In this document: in pieces, positions 34,669-43,386 of the stretch | How the letters are laid out: every line of letters begins with the position of its first letter | How positions within the stretch are numbered: the first letter of the stretch is position 1 | Source of the DNA: an uncultured Eubacterium sp. | GTDB taxonomy: Bacteria > Bacillota > Clostridia > Lachnospirales > Lachnospiraceae | NCBI GenBank assembly: GCA_947089855.1 | Contig: CAMUML010000027.1 | Coordinates: 1 to 53,411, forward strand | Length of the DNA: 53,411 bases | Direction of reading: 5' to 3' | Notes under the pieces: generated by a model | What the model was told of the DNA's origin: nothing | What the model saw: the letters and a program-made list of their open reading frames with translations, nothing else | Database searches by the model: none | Translations under genes and position numbers: made by a program

Positions 34669-35582
34669 TAGCCTTGTACCTCCGTAGTTTGTGTGTATTC
34701 CAGAAATAATTCTTCCAGTGCCGGTTCTGACAGTTCCAAACGCCGGACTGGGATATTTGCCTGGGCAAGCTGTTTTTGGACCTCTAAGATACGGCGTTCG
34801 TCCCCGGCAGCAAAACGCAGGCTGGCAGGGCCGGTGTGTGTGCCGCCATAGGCTGTGCAAAAGGAATCCGCGGCGCTGGCGTGGAAAAATTCGATTTCCA
34901 GGTTGCGGCCGCTTCCATGCCTGCGCAGCCCTTCCAAGCTGCTATTGAGGGCTATGCGGCCGTCTTGCAGGAAGGCTACGTGGCTGCAGATGCGTTCTAC
35001 GTCGGAAAGGATATGGGTAGAAAAAAGGACTGTGGCCTGTTCCTTTACAGAACATAGGATGTCTAGCACCTCTTTGCGCCCAATAGGGTCGAGGGCGGAT
35101 GTCGGTTCGTCGCAGATCAGCAGTTTGGGGCTGTTTAAGAGCGCCTGGGCAATGCCGAGGCGCTGCTTCATGCCGCGGGAAAATGTATGGATGCGTTTTC
35201 GATTGCCTGGAAGGCCGACGAGTGACAGCAGCCGTGCGGTTTGTTTGCGGATTTGGCCAATATCCATGCCGGAAATCCTGCCGCACAGCGTTAAATATTC
35301 GGCCGCATCCATATATCCGTAGAATTCTGGTACATCTGGCAGGTATCCGGTCCATACGTTGGTCCGGTTTTGCCCGAAGGCTACTTTTTGGCCATTGACG
35401 AAGATTTCTCCGCTGTCGGCTTTTAAAAGGCCGAGTATCAGTTTCATTGTTGTAGTCTTACCAGCGCCGTTTTGCCCGATAAAGCCAAATATGGAATGCT
35501 CCGGTACAGATAAACACAGGTCATTTAAAACGGTGTGGCCGCCAAATGATTTTGTTAAATGTGAAATTGATAAAATGTCCAT
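34668..35582 (-). CDS. ABC transporter ATP-binding protein (YxlF / CcmA-like)
   Basis: 304 residues. Walker A is GQNGAGKTTT (about 36-45), the signature FSRGMKQRLGIAQAL, Walker B LLICDEPTSALDP and an H-loop at LFSTHILSD. The C-terminal ~80 residues form the variable regulatory part seen in this ABC-2 class. It is translationally coupled to the permease. The ribosome binding site is weak (AGAAAGAG). Together with the PLDc_N protein and permease it has the gene order of B. subtilis yxlE-yxlF-yxlG. Confidence 0.92.
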   Translation of the reverse strand: MDILSISHLTKSFGGHTVLNDLCLSVPEHSIFGFIGQNGAGKTTTMKLILGLLKADSGEIFVNGQKVAFGQNRTNVWTGYLPDVPEFYGYMDAAEYLTLCGRISGMDIGQIRKQTARLLSLVGLPGNRKRIHTFSRGMKQRLGIAQALLNSPKLLICDEPTSALDPIGRKEVLDILCSVKEQATVLFSTHILSDVERICSHVAFLQDGRIALNSSLEGLRRHGSGRNLEIEFFHASAADSFCTAYGGTHTGPASLRFAAGDERRILEVQKQLAQANIPVRRLELSEPALEELFLEYTQTTEVQG

Positions 35583-35609
35583 AGCAGTACTCTTTCTAAA
35601 AATTCTGGT

Positions 35610-35816
35610 TTATGCATCTTCTTTGCCTAAAAGGAAGTAGAGGGCCGGGCCGATAAACTGCATTCCAATAATGGCAATAGCCAGCCATAGGCCGCGGCTG
35701 CCCCGTTTGTAGTCCGTATGGGCAAGGATATGCCATATGGTATAGCCAAGCAGTGCAAATTGTGCGGCTGCAAGCGGGATGGCAAAAGGCAATATTTCAT
35801 TCATATTCAGATCCAT
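35610..35816 (-). CDS. PLDc_N-type small membrane protein (YxlE-like)
   Basis: 68 residues with two transmembrane helices (about 8-28 and 43-63). The pattern is that of the PLDc_N domain: hydrophobic, YTIWHILAHTDY, then GLWLAIAIIGMQFIGPALYFLLG. In B. subtilis the similar YxlE sits before an ABC ATPase/permease pair and takes part in restraining the SigY regulon. Here no sigma factor is adjacent and an XRE regulator takes its place. AAAGGGGAAA precedes the ATG. Confidence 0.8.
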   Translation of the reverse strand: MDLNMNEILPFAIPLAAAQFALLGYTIWHILAHTDYKRGSRGLWLAIAIIGMQFIGPALYFLLGKEDA

Positions 35817-35833
35817 ATTGGTTTCCCCTTTCT

Positions 35834-36952
35834 TTATTTTAGGTGATTGAGTGCTTCTTTTAGCTTTTCAAAACCGCTTTCCCCTTCTAAAAATGAAAAA
35901 GCCGGATGTGACAGCGTTTGTTTGGCATCGTTTAAAATAACGTTCCGGTTGCGGGGTGCGTGTACACCGCTGCCTAATTCTTCAAACCATTCGTTGATAC
36001 GGGTAAAATAGGCGTCCCCATGCAGGGCCAGGCAGCCGGGGGAAAATAGTGCCTCAAGGCATGAAAGGTAAGTCCGCAGGTGCCGGAGCGTTTGTTGTTT
36101 TTCTTTATGTGCGGCATAGCACAGGGCAGCCTGGTATTCAAATGTGGCCATACTGTTTGGGTGCAGCTGTTCCAATGCAAATATGCCGCATAGCTGCTCG
36201 ATGCGTGCAATGGTGGTTTCGCACACGCCCAGGCTGCCGGTATGGATGGCTAGATAGGTCCTGGCACCGGCAACGAGGCCCAGGAGGTGGTTATACATGC
36301 AGATTTGGGTCAAACGGTCGGCTTTATCAGTATCTGCGGCTGCAAGGTATGCCTGGGTCAATACCATGTCGCTTTGGCGGGCCAGGTTCGTAGGGCAAAA
36401 AGTTTCTTCCAGGGCGTCGATGGCTTCCAGCGGTTTTCCAAGCGCGAGCTTGCCCATTGCCTGTATGGCAAGGACATCGTTGCATAGTTCCAACGAGCGG
36501 CTGCCTTGCAGGATATGCCCGCACAGCTGGTCTAAGTCTTCCAGTACATGGGACTGGTTGGCTTCCCCTTGCGCCAGCGTGTAATGGTTTAGCCACAGGA
36601 TGCAGATCTGGACAAGGAATGGGTAGCAGGAATAATACCGCTTTACATAAGCATGTGTTTTGTCCATAACGGCTTCAAAGGGCTGTGCAGCAAAATCTTC
36701 GGTAAATTCCAGATAGAGTTTTTGTATCTGTTCTTTTGACAGCTGTGGGTTGTAACCGACCAGCTCGTCAATGGTTACGTCAAAAAATGCGGCAAGCTGC
36801 GGCAGGAGGGTAACGTCTGGTACGCTCTGCCCGGTTTCCCATTTGGAAACAGAGGCTTTGGTAACGCCCATAAAAGAAGCTAGCTGTTCCTGTGTAATTT
36901 TGCGGCTGTGCCTAAATTTGGATATATTTCCGGCAATCGTTAAAGTATGCAT
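35834..36952 (-). CDS. XRE-family transcriptional regulator with TPR-like C-terminal domain
   Basis: 372 residues. The HTH_3 domain (about 8-65) contains RKITQEQLASFMGVTKASVSKWETGQSVPDVTLLPQLAAFF. The remaining ~300 residues are alpha-helical with repeated helical pairs and look like TPR-type repeats (for example AIDALEETF, LTQAYLAAADTDKAD). Such regulators often sense a peptide or small ligand. AAGGAGG precedes the ATG. It is the first gene of the minus-strand operon, 17 bases before the PLDc_N gene, and probably controls the exporter. Confidence 0.85.
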   Translation of the reverse strand: MHTLTIAGNISKFRHSRKITQEQLASFMGVTKASVSKWETGQSVPDVTLLPQLAAFFDVTIDELVGYNPQLSKEQIQKLYLEFTEDFAAQPFEAVMDKTHAYVKRYYSCYPFLVQICILWLNHYTLAQGEANQSHVLEDLDQLCGHILQGSRSLELCNDVLAIQAMGKLALGKPLEAIDALEETFCPTNLARQSDMVLTQAYLAAADTDKADRLTQICMYNHLLGLVAGARTYLAIHTGSLGVCETTIARIEQLCGIFALEQLHPNSMATFEYQAALCYAAHKEKQQTLRHLRTYLSCLEALFSPGCLALHGDAYFTRINEWFEELGSGVHAPRNRNVILNDAKQTLSHPAFSFLEGESGFEKLKEALNHLK

Positions 36953-37253
36953 ATCCGGCCTCCTTACTAATTAAGGTTAATGTTTGATGTTGCCTTGCTT
37001 TGCAGTGGTTTGGGAATATCATACCTGCATCCAGTGGGAATTACAATGGATTGGTGCGATACTTTCCTCCGGAAAATCAACCGGTAGGAAACTGCGGCAG
37101 AATTCGTGCTTTTTTATTTGAAAGCCGGGCTGCCTTGTGTTATCTTAGTATAAGGAACCGCCCCGGAATCATTTGCTGGAAAGTTGTTTTGGGGCAGTTT
37201 TTGAGGGGCAGCGGGCTGTGGGGTACCGGCAGAGGAAAAATGGAGGATTGGAT
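36953..37253. other. Divergent intergenic region, XRE operon / DUF815 gene
   Basis: No gene seen. A TATAAG at 37149-37154 could be a -10 box for the DUF815 gene but has no clear -35. CTTACTAATTAAGG just before the XRE gene could be part of its promoter or operator. Confidence 0.25.
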
Positions 37254-38585
37254 ATGGACCATATTGTATCGAAGTTAATTTTGTATTCTGATATGCCGCA
37301 GGATTCCATTTTAATGGAATTGTGCAGTATCTGTACAGATGTGCGGGAACAGGGCCAGGCAGCGGATGTGCTTGTCCAAAGGGTGTTCCGGCAGGTCAAA
37401 CGGCTGTTGATCCAGGCCACGGATTATGGGTTTGACCACAATTTATGGCATAATTACCTGACGTTTTTATTAATTACCGATGAAAACCCGTTTAGCATCA
37501 CCTGTGAAAAGGTAGGCGCCAGTGAGGGGAGCGTCAATTATTTTGCAAAAAACGATTTTAAGGCATTTAAAGAGCTGTTTGACTATGATTTTAGCTGGCT
37601 GGAGCAGGCGTTGGGCATCGACTGTTTTACCAGGCTGTCCCATTACCAGGCAATCGGCAAGCCGGAGCTGATGTACAATAAAAATGTAAGCGAAAAAGTG
37701 CAGGCTTTGAGCAGGAAGCTGGCAGCAGCGCCGGATGAAGAAGCGTTTTTTGAATATGTAACCGATTTTTACAAAGCCTATGGGGTAGGGATGTTTGGGC
37801 TAAATAAAGCATTCCGGATTTCCACAGCCGGGCCTGGAGGTGTTGGCGGTATCCGGTTCCATCCGATCAATAATATGGACAAGGCAATGCTGGACGATCT
37901 GATCGGTTATGAGATCCAAAAGAAAAAACTGGTGGATAATACCCGTGCGTTTGTTGAAGGGCGCAAGGCAAATAATGTGCTGCTGTTTGGGGACAGCGGG
38001 ACTGGGAAATCGACAAGCATTAAGGCGATCGTCAATGAATTTTATGACCAGGGCCTGCGTATGATCGAGATTTACAAGCATCAGTTCCAAGATTTGTCAA
38101 ATGTGATCGCGCAGATTAAAAACAGGAATTACCGGTTTATTATTTATATGGATGATTTGTCGTTTGAAGAATTTGAAATAGAATATAAATTTTTAAAGGC
38201 GGTCATTGAAGGCGGTGTAGAGACAAAGCCAGAGAATATCCTAATCTATGCGACGTCCAACCGGCGCCATATTATCCGTGAGACATGGAACGACCGGGAT
38301 GATATAAAAGTGCAGAATGGATTGCACCAGTCGGATACGATGGAGGAAAAGCTTTCCCTTGTCAACCGTTTCGGTGTGACGATCAGCTTTTCAAAACCAA
38401 GCCAGAAGGAATATTTTGCAATTGTAGCGGGTCTTGCACGCAGGGCTGGCCTAACCATTGACGATGAAACGCTGCGTGCGGAAGCCAACAAGTGGGAATT
38501 AAGCCACGGCGGCATTTCCGGGCGGACGGCACAGCAGTTTGTCAATTACCTGCTGGGGCAGGGGATTAAAACAGGACAGCCATAG
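37254..38585 (+). CDS. DUF815-family AAA+ ATPase
   Basis: 443 residues. GGAGG lies 7 bases before the ATG at 37254; the open frame upstream to 37173 has none. The N-terminal ~190 residues are helical and unassigned. The ATPase core has Walker [10 protein letters not shown] (about 245-253), Walker [15 protein letters not shown] and a sensor-like YATSNRRHI, followed by [18 protein letters not shown], all as in DUF815. The family is common in Firmicutes and of unknown function; its core resembles DnaA/DnaC-type AAA proteins. It is followed after 36 bases by mgtE, which may be cotranscribed. Confidence 0.85.
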   Translation: MDHIVSKLILYSDMPQDSILMELCSICTDVREQGQAADVLVQRVFRQVKRLLIQATDYGFDHNLWHNYLTFLLITDENPFSITCEKVGASEGSVNYFAKNDFKAFKELFDYDFSWLEQALGIDCFTRLSHYQAIGKPELMYNKNVSEKVQALSRKLAAAPDEEAFFEYVTDFYKAYGVGMFGLNKAFRISTAGPGGVGGIRFHPINNMDKAMLDDLIGYEIQKKKLVDNTRAFVEGRKANNVLLFGDSGTGKSTSIKAIVNEFYDQGLRMIEIYKHQFQDLSNVIAQIKNRNYRFIIYMDDLSFEEFEIEYKFLKAVIEGGVETKPENILIYATSNRRHIIRETWNDRDDIKVQNGLHQSDTMEEKLSLVNRFGVTISFSKPSQKEYFAIVAGLARRAGLTIDDETLRAEANKWELSHGGISGRTAQQFVNYLLGQGIKTGQP

Positions 38586-38621
38586 GCAGTGGCCTGCTGC
38601 AAAAAGAAAGCGGGGTGTGGT

Positions 38622-40055
38622 ATGGGCGAATTAGAAAACAGGGGCAATCATTTCCAGGAAACAGATTTTCCGGAAAAGAGGGATTATGAAAAAGAATTGA
38701 TCCAGATTATAAAAAGCGGCAGCCCGCCACAGGCGATCCGCAAAAAACTGGAAGACTACCATGAAAATGACCTGGCGTCGGTGTGGGAAGAACTGACAAA
38801 AGAGGAACGGATCAAGCTTTATAAACTCCTGGGCAATGATACGGTATCGGAAATCTTTTCCTATATGGAAGCCGACATCAGCACCTACCTGGAAGAGCTG
38901 GGTTTGGAAAATGCCGCTGATATTTTGGAATCTATGGATGCGGACGATGCGGTCGATATTTTGGATGAAATGGAAGATGAAAAGTCCGACCAGCTTATCC
39001 GCTTGATGGATGCAGAATCCAGGCATGACATCGGCTTGATCCAGTCCTATGAAGACGATGAGATCGGAAGCAAAATGACGACCAACTTTATCCTGATCAA
39101 ACGTGGGCTGGCCATACCGGAAGCGATGAAAGAACTGGTTGCGCAGGCAGCGGAAAATGACAATATATCTACGATTTATGTAGAAGACCAGGATGGCAGT
39201 TTTTACGGGGCACTGGACCTAAAAGATTTGATCATTGCGCGCAGATATGTGGCATTGGAAGATTTGGTAACAACCTCTTATCCGTATGTCTACGCAAAAG
39301 AAACCATTGATGAATGTATCGAAGATTTAAAGGATTATTCGGAAGATTCGATTCCGGTGCTGGACAATGATAAAAAAATATTAGGCGTTATCACCGCACA
39401 GGATATTGTAGAGGTGGTAGACGACGAGATGGGCGAAGACTATGCAAAACTGGCCGGCCTGACTGCGGAAGAGGATTTAAACGAACCGCTTTTGGAAAGC
39501 ATGAAAAAGCGGATCCCTTGGCTGGTTGTGCTGCTAGTGCTGGGGCTGGTTGTCTCCAGTGTAGTCGGCATTTTTGAACAGATTGTCTCACAACTTACAA
39601 TAGTCGTCTGCTTCCAATCGCTTATCCTGGGGATGGCCGGGAATGCAGGGACACAGTCGCTGGCGGTGACGATCCGTGTACTGATGGATGAAAATGTAGA
39701 AGGCGGCCAGCAGCTGCGCCTGATGTTTAAGGAAATGCGGGTCGGTATGGTGAATGGGTGTTTGATCGGCATTATTTCCGTTGTATTTATCGGCATTTAT
39801 ATTTGCCTGATGCGGGGGAAACCACTGGGGTTTGCATTTGCGGTCAGCGGGTGCATTGGATTTTCACTGATGTCGGCAATGGTCATATCCAGCATTATGG
39901 GTACGGTGATCCCGATGTTCTTCCATAAGATCAAAATAGACCCGGCAGTTGCTTCCGGGCCGTTGATCACAACGGTCAATGACCTGACTGCCGTGCTTAT
40001 TTATTATGGGATGACCTGGCTGTTGCTGATCAACCTGATGCATTTGGCGGAATGA
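38622..40055 (+). CDS. mgtE: Magnesium transporter MgtE
   Basis: 477 residues. The domain order is as in MgtE: N-terminal helical superhelix (about 20-145: EILESMDADDAVDILDEMEDE), two CBS domains (about 150-270) that sense Mg2+, a connecting helix, and a five-helix membrane domain (about 300-475) with AGNAGTQSLAVTIR, the conserved pore region. It is a Mg2+ channel gated by intracellular Mg2+. Start at ATG 38622 (weak GGGGTGTG upstream); a GTG at 38589 would add 11 Cys/Lys-rich residues. No M-box riboswitch is seen upstream. Its stop overlaps a possible start of the next frame by 4 bases. Confidence 0.93.
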   Translation: MGELENRGNHFQETDFPEKRDYEKELIQIIKSGSPPQAIRKKLEDYHENDLASVWEELTKEERIKLYKLLGNDTVSEIFSYMEADISTYLEELGLENAADILESMDADDAVDILDEMEDEKSDQLIRLMDAESRHDIGLIQSYEDDEIGSKMTTNFILIKRGLAIPEAMKELVAQAAENDNISTIYVEDQDGSFYGALDLKDLIIARRYVALEDLVTTSYPYVYAKETIDECIEDLKDYSEDSIPVLDNDKKILGVITAQDIVEVVDDEMGEDYAKLAGLTAEEDLNEPLLESMKKRIPWLVVLLVLGLVVSSVVGIFEQIVSQLTIVVCFQSLILGMAGNAGTQSLAVTIRVLMDENVEGGQQLRLMFKEMRVGMVNGCLIGIISVVFIGIYICLMRGKPLGFAFAVSGCIGFSLMSAMVISSIMGTVIPMFFHKIKIDPAVASGPLITTVNDLTAVLIYYGMTWLLLINLMHLAE

Positions 40056-40108
40056 CCGGGCCACAGGCTGCGAATAGTAAGACAAATTGGGATATAGGAG
40101 GAAAAACA

Positions 40109-40900
40109 GTGGGATTGACAAAGGGACAACGGGAACGTTATGCCCGCAACGTCGCGTTAAAGGAGATCAACCAGGAGGGCCAGCGAAAGCTGCTGCAGTC
40201 TAGAGTGCTTGTAATAGGGGCGGGTGGATTGGGTTCCCCAGCCATTTTGTATTTAGCTGCGGCAGGTGTTGGGACGATTGGTATTGTAGATGGGGATGCC
40301 GTGGACCTGTCCAATTTGCAGCGCCAGATCTTGCATGGCACGCAGGATATTGGGGTGGAAAAGGTAAGGTCTGCACGTCGGGCAGCCCTTAACATCGACC
40401 CGGATATTTGTGTCCATACGTACCATACGGCCATTTCAGAGGGCAACATTATGGATATGATAACGGATTATGATTTTGTGGTGGATGCAACGGATAATTT
40501 TGAGGCCAAGTTTTTGATCAACGATGCCTGTGTACTGGCGGAAAAGCCATTTGTCCATGCAGGCGTTATACGGTTCCAGGGCCAGCTTATGACCTATGTG
40601 CCAGGCTGCGGGCCATGCTACCGGTGTATCTTTAAAAACCCGCCGCCAGAAACTGCGGTTCCGTCTGCGCAGGAAGAAGGGGTGATTGGTGCGGTATGCG
40701 GTATCATCGGAAGCATGCAGGCACTGGAAGCGATCAAGTATTTAACCGGGGTTGGGCAGCTTTTAACTGGATACCTGCTTACCTGCGATGCCCTGACAAT
40801 GGAACTGCGGAAAGTAAAACTGCCAAAGCGGACACTGGATTGCGCAGTGTGCGGGGAGGATCCAAAGATAACGAAGATTGGTGCATTCGAGAAAAAATAG
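40109..40900 (+). CDS. ThiF/MoeB/HesA-family adenylyltransferase (E1-like)
   Basis: 263 residues from GTG 40109, chosen for the AGGAGG 7 bases before it; the frame runs back to an ATG at 40052 that overlaps the mgtE stop. The family hallmarks are the nucleotide loop LVIGAGGLGSPAILYLAAAGVG, IVDGDAVDLSNLQRQILH, VDATDNFEAK and a structural zinc site made of CGPCYRC and CAVC. Such enzymes adenylate the C-terminal Gly-Gly of small sulfur carriers (ThiS, MoaD) for thiamine, molybdopterin or related synthesis. No carrier or pathway gene is next to it, so its target is unknown. It lacks a rhodanese domain. Confidence 0.85.
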   Translation: MGLTKGQRERYARNVALKEINQEGQRKLLQSRVLVIGAGGLGSPAILYLAAAGVGTIGIVDGDAVDLSNLQRQILHGTQDIGVEKVRSARRAALNIDPDICVHTYHTAISEGNIMDMITDYDFVVDATDNFEAKFLINDACVLAEKPFVHAGVIRFQGQLMTYVPGCGPCYRCIFKNPPPETAVPSAQEEGVIGAVCGIIGSMQALEAIKYLTGVGQLLTGYLLTCDALTMELRKVKLPKRTLDCAVCGEDPKITKIGAFEKK

Positions 40901-41018
40901 ATGTCCATATTTCCTAAATCCAGATGTCATTTGCATAAGCCATAAGGGGCTGGCACAGGGAGGATTTTGTAAATCTTGTTTTTAGATTAGGTAATAATTA
41001 TGGTGGGAAGCGGGAAAA

Positions 41019-41075
41019 ATGGATTATAAAATGGAAGAACTGTTGCCGGTAGCTGCAAAGCTGATAAACGTATAA
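41019..41075 (+). pseudogene. Short N-terminal gene remnant
   Basis: ATG GAT TAT AAA ATG GAA begins an 18-codon frame (ending AAKLINV) after GGTGGGAAGCGGG. It looks like the start of a small Lachnospiraceae protein (EELLPVAAKL, DUF6323-like from memory) cut short by TAA. The rest of 40901-41233 has no gene; GTTAG/CTAAC (about 41183-41199) is a weak inverted repeat. Confidence 0.3.
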
Positions 41076-41233
41076 TTGCAGTACTATTTGGCGGATCCAA
41101 TAGAAAATAGGGGCAAGCCGCCCGCATATATAGTATAGGGTTATCGGTATCGGTTGAAGTGCGTTAGAAAATAGAAAGTTGTAGTTAGCAGCCACTAACG
41201 GGATAGGAAATGAAAGTAAAGGATGGGATCAAT

Positions 41234-42145
41234 ATGGGCAATGAAAAATTATGGGATGTACTTATTATTGGAAGCGGCCCGGCAGGGCTAAGTGCAGCCG
41301 TATATGCAAAACGTGCAAACTTAGAAGTACTTGTTGCGGAAAAAGAATACCACGGTACCGGCCAGATTGCAGAGAGCGATTGTGTAGACAACTACCTGGG
41401 TTTTCCAAGCATCAATGGGTACGATTTGGGCGAAGCGTTTAGGAACCATGCCGTACAGCTGGGCGTTCCGTTTTTCGACGGTATGGCGCAGCGTTTTGTG
41501 CCGGAAGGGCAATGCTGGCGGATATATTTTGCAGATAGCAGTTCCATACAGGCAAAAACCGTGATCTATTGTGCCGGTGCAGCACACCGCCATCTTGGTG
41601 TGGAAGGGGAAGAAGCGTTTATTGGAAAAGGGGTTTCTTACTGTGCCGTGTGCGACGGGGCATTTTACCGTGGAAAAGAGGCGGCAGTGATTGGCGGCGG
41701 CGATACGGCTTTGGGCGACGCCTTGTATTTGGCGGATTTGTGTGAAAAAGTGTATCTGGTACACCGGCGCGACGAATTCCGCGGGTCGGCGTTAACGGTG
41801 CAGCAGTTAAAGGATAAAGAAAATGTAGAGATCATTACAGGCACAACGCCTGAAAAAATAACCGGCGGGCAGAATGTAACGGCATTAGAGTTAAAAAGCG
41901 GGCGGAAGCTTCCGGTTAATGGCGCCTTTATTGCCGTTGGGATGGTTCCGCAGACCCAGTGCCTGCAGGGCGTTGTAGACTTGGATAAAACGGGGTATAT
42001 TATTGCAGATGAAACCGGTATTACATCGGCCCCAGGATTTTTTGCAGCGGGCGACGTGCGTACCAAGGCCTTGCGCCAGGTAGTGACCGCCGTATCCGAT
42101 GGGGCAAATGCAGCGGTGGCGGCGGCAGAGTATTTAAAACACTAA
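41234..42145 (+). CDS. trxB: Thioredoxin reductase-like FAD/NAD(P)-dependent disulfide oxidoreductase
   Basis: 303 residues. The FAD loop is VLIIGSGPAGLSAAVYAKRA, the redox motif CAVC lies in GVSYCAVCDGAFYRGK, the NAD(P)H loop is AAVIGGGDTALGDALYLADL with HRRDEFRGS, and FFAAGDVRTKALRQVVTAVSDGANAAVAA ends the protein as in TrxB. It transfers electrons from NAD(P)H to a thioredoxin-like partner, which is not adjacent. AAAGGATGG precedes ATG 41234; an in-frame ATG at 41210 is the alternative. The DNYLGFP flavin loop is conserved. It may be a ferredoxin- or NADH-linked variant, as seen in other clostridia. Confidence 0.85.
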   Translation: MGNEKLWDVLIIGSGPAGLSAAVYAKRANLEVLVAEKEYHGTGQIAESDCVDNYLGFPSINGYDLGEAFRNHAVQLGVPFFDGMAQRFVPEGQCWRIYFADSSSIQAKTVIYCAGAAHRHLGVEGEEAFIGKGVSYCAVCDGAFYRGKEAAVIGGGDTALGDALYLADLCEKVYLVHRRDEFRGSALTVQQLKDKENVEIITGTTPEKITGGQNVTALELKSGRKLPVNGAFIAVGMVPQTQCLQGVVDLDKTGYIIADETGITSAPGFFAAGDVRTKALRQVVTAVSDGANAAVAAAEYLKH

Positions 42146-42168
42146 AGTATGTATAGGTAATCGGATAA

Positions 42169-42999
42169 ATGAAAAATAAGTTTGAAAAATTAAAACAGGA
42201 CTTAAAAAATTTGGAAAGCGTTGCCATTGCATTTTCTGGTGGGGTGGATTCTGCATTTTTATTGCAGGTTGCGTATGATGTGCTTGGGGAGCGTGCAGTG
42301 GCTGTTACCGTACAGTCCTGCCTTTTTCCAAAACGCGAGGCTGTGCAGGCGGAAGCGTTTTGCAAGCAGCGGGGGATCCGCCAGGTTGTGGTTCCGGTCG
42401 ATGTGTGGGAAATTGAAGGGTTTAGCCGCAATCCGCAGGACCGTTGCTATTTGTGTAAATACAAAATGTTTACCGAAGTTCAAAAAGTGGCCAGACAGGA
42501 ATGCCTGAATGCGGTAGTAGAAGGTTCCAATATGGACGACGAAGGGGATTACCGGCCAGGGCACCGGGCAATTGATGAATTGGGAGTATACAGCCCGTTG
42601 CGCAAAGCCGGTTTGGCAAAAGCGGAAATCCGGGCCCTTTCCAAAGAGCTGGGGCTTGCGACCTGGGAAAAACAGGCGTTTGCCTGCTTGGCGTCACGTT
42701 TCGTATATGGAGAACCGATTACACCGGAAAAACTGGCTATGGTAGATAAGGCGGAGCAGAAACTGCTGGATATGGGGTTCCACCAGCTGCGTGTGCGTAT
42801 GCATAGCAATATGGCGCGGATTGAAGTGCTGCCGGAAGCATTTGGGCAACTGGTACAGCCAGGAGTAAGAGAGCAGGTGGTAGGCTGTCTGCAGGCTTAT
42901 GGTTTTACTTATGTAACGATGGATTTACAAGGGTACCGGACTGGGAGTATGAACGAAGGAGTGGGCAATATAGCATCAATAGAAACAAAACGGATTTAA
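42169..42999 (+). CDS. larE: ATP-dependent sacrificial sulfur transferase LarE
   Basis: 276 residues. The PP-loop SVAIAFSGGVDSAFLLQVAYDVLG starts at about 17, and QDRCYLCKYKMF, EGSNMDDEGDYRPGHRA, SPLRKAGLAKAEIRALSKELGL and FACLASRF are family blocks. LarE adenylates the carboxylates of the lactate racemase cofactor precursor and donates sulfur, making the nickel-pincer nucleotide. LarB and LarC, which complete the cofactor, are not in the window, so either they lie elsewhere or the enzyme serves another NPN-dependent racemase. It starts 23 bases after the TrxB-like gene and may be cotranscribed. Confidence 0.88.
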   Translation: MKNKFEKLKQDLKNLESVAIAFSGGVDSAFLLQVAYDVLGERAVAVTVQSCLFPKREAVQAEAFCKQRGIRQVVVPVDVWEIEGFSRNPQDRCYLCKYKMFTEVQKVARQECLNAVVEGSNMDDEGDYRPGHRAIDELGVYSPLRKAGLAKAEIRALSKELGLATWEKQAFACLASRFVYGEPITPEKLAMVDKAEQKLLDMGFHQLRVRMHSNMARIEVLPEAFGQLVQPGVREQVVGCLQAYGFTYVTMDLQGYRTGSMNEGVGNIASIETKRI

Positions 43000-43217
43000 A
43001 ATATGAAAGATGATTATTAATTTTAAATATAATTTGATAAGTTGTGGGGAAAACATATTTTTGCGGATTAATATATTTTATGGAAAAACAGCAGCTTCTA
43101 TGGTAATATATACTAGCGTGCAGTAAACTTTACCAATTAACGCTGGCTCACAGGCGTTACTGCCTCAAGCTATATGGAAAACTTTATCGCTCGTGAGTGT
43201 AACCATATCGAAACCAG
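43000..43217 (+). other. A+T-rich intergenic region before the repeat
   Basis: No gene. It contains a TAACGC/GCGTTA stem (about 43138-43159). A degenerate relative of the dispersed repeat end (ACTAGCGTGCAGTAAA at about 43109) also lies here. Confidence 0.35.
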
Positions 43218-43349
43218 TTATACTGCAAACCGCCAGAATGTACAGTAATGTTAACCAAGAAAGTGCCTGGCTGGCGGTCTGCAGTCAGGTGATACTGTAA
43301 ATTTAACTGGTGTGCAGTATATACTGTAAATTTAACTGGTGTGCAGTAT
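43218..43349 (+). repeat. Dispersed hairpin repeat, copy B, with 29-bp tandem duplication
   Basis: Bases 43218-43321 match copy A with four differences, including the hairpin pair ACTGCAAACCGCCAG / CTGGCGGTCTGCAGT. The terminal 29 bases (43292-43320) are then repeated exactly at 43321-43349. It lies about 37 bases upstream of lacZ, so it may affect its promoter or leader. Confidence 0.85.
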
Positions 43350-43386
43350 AAAATAATTTGCGTGAAAAATTATAAGGAGAAAGAAA

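Noticed and set aside
34669-34860. Extended start of the ABC-2 permease
   Set aside because: It overlaps the ATPase gene; the coupled TAATG start at 34668 with GGAGG is better.
43000-43386. Small ORFs in the region before lacZ
   Set aside because: All are short, lack ribosome binding sites and overlap the dispersed repeat.
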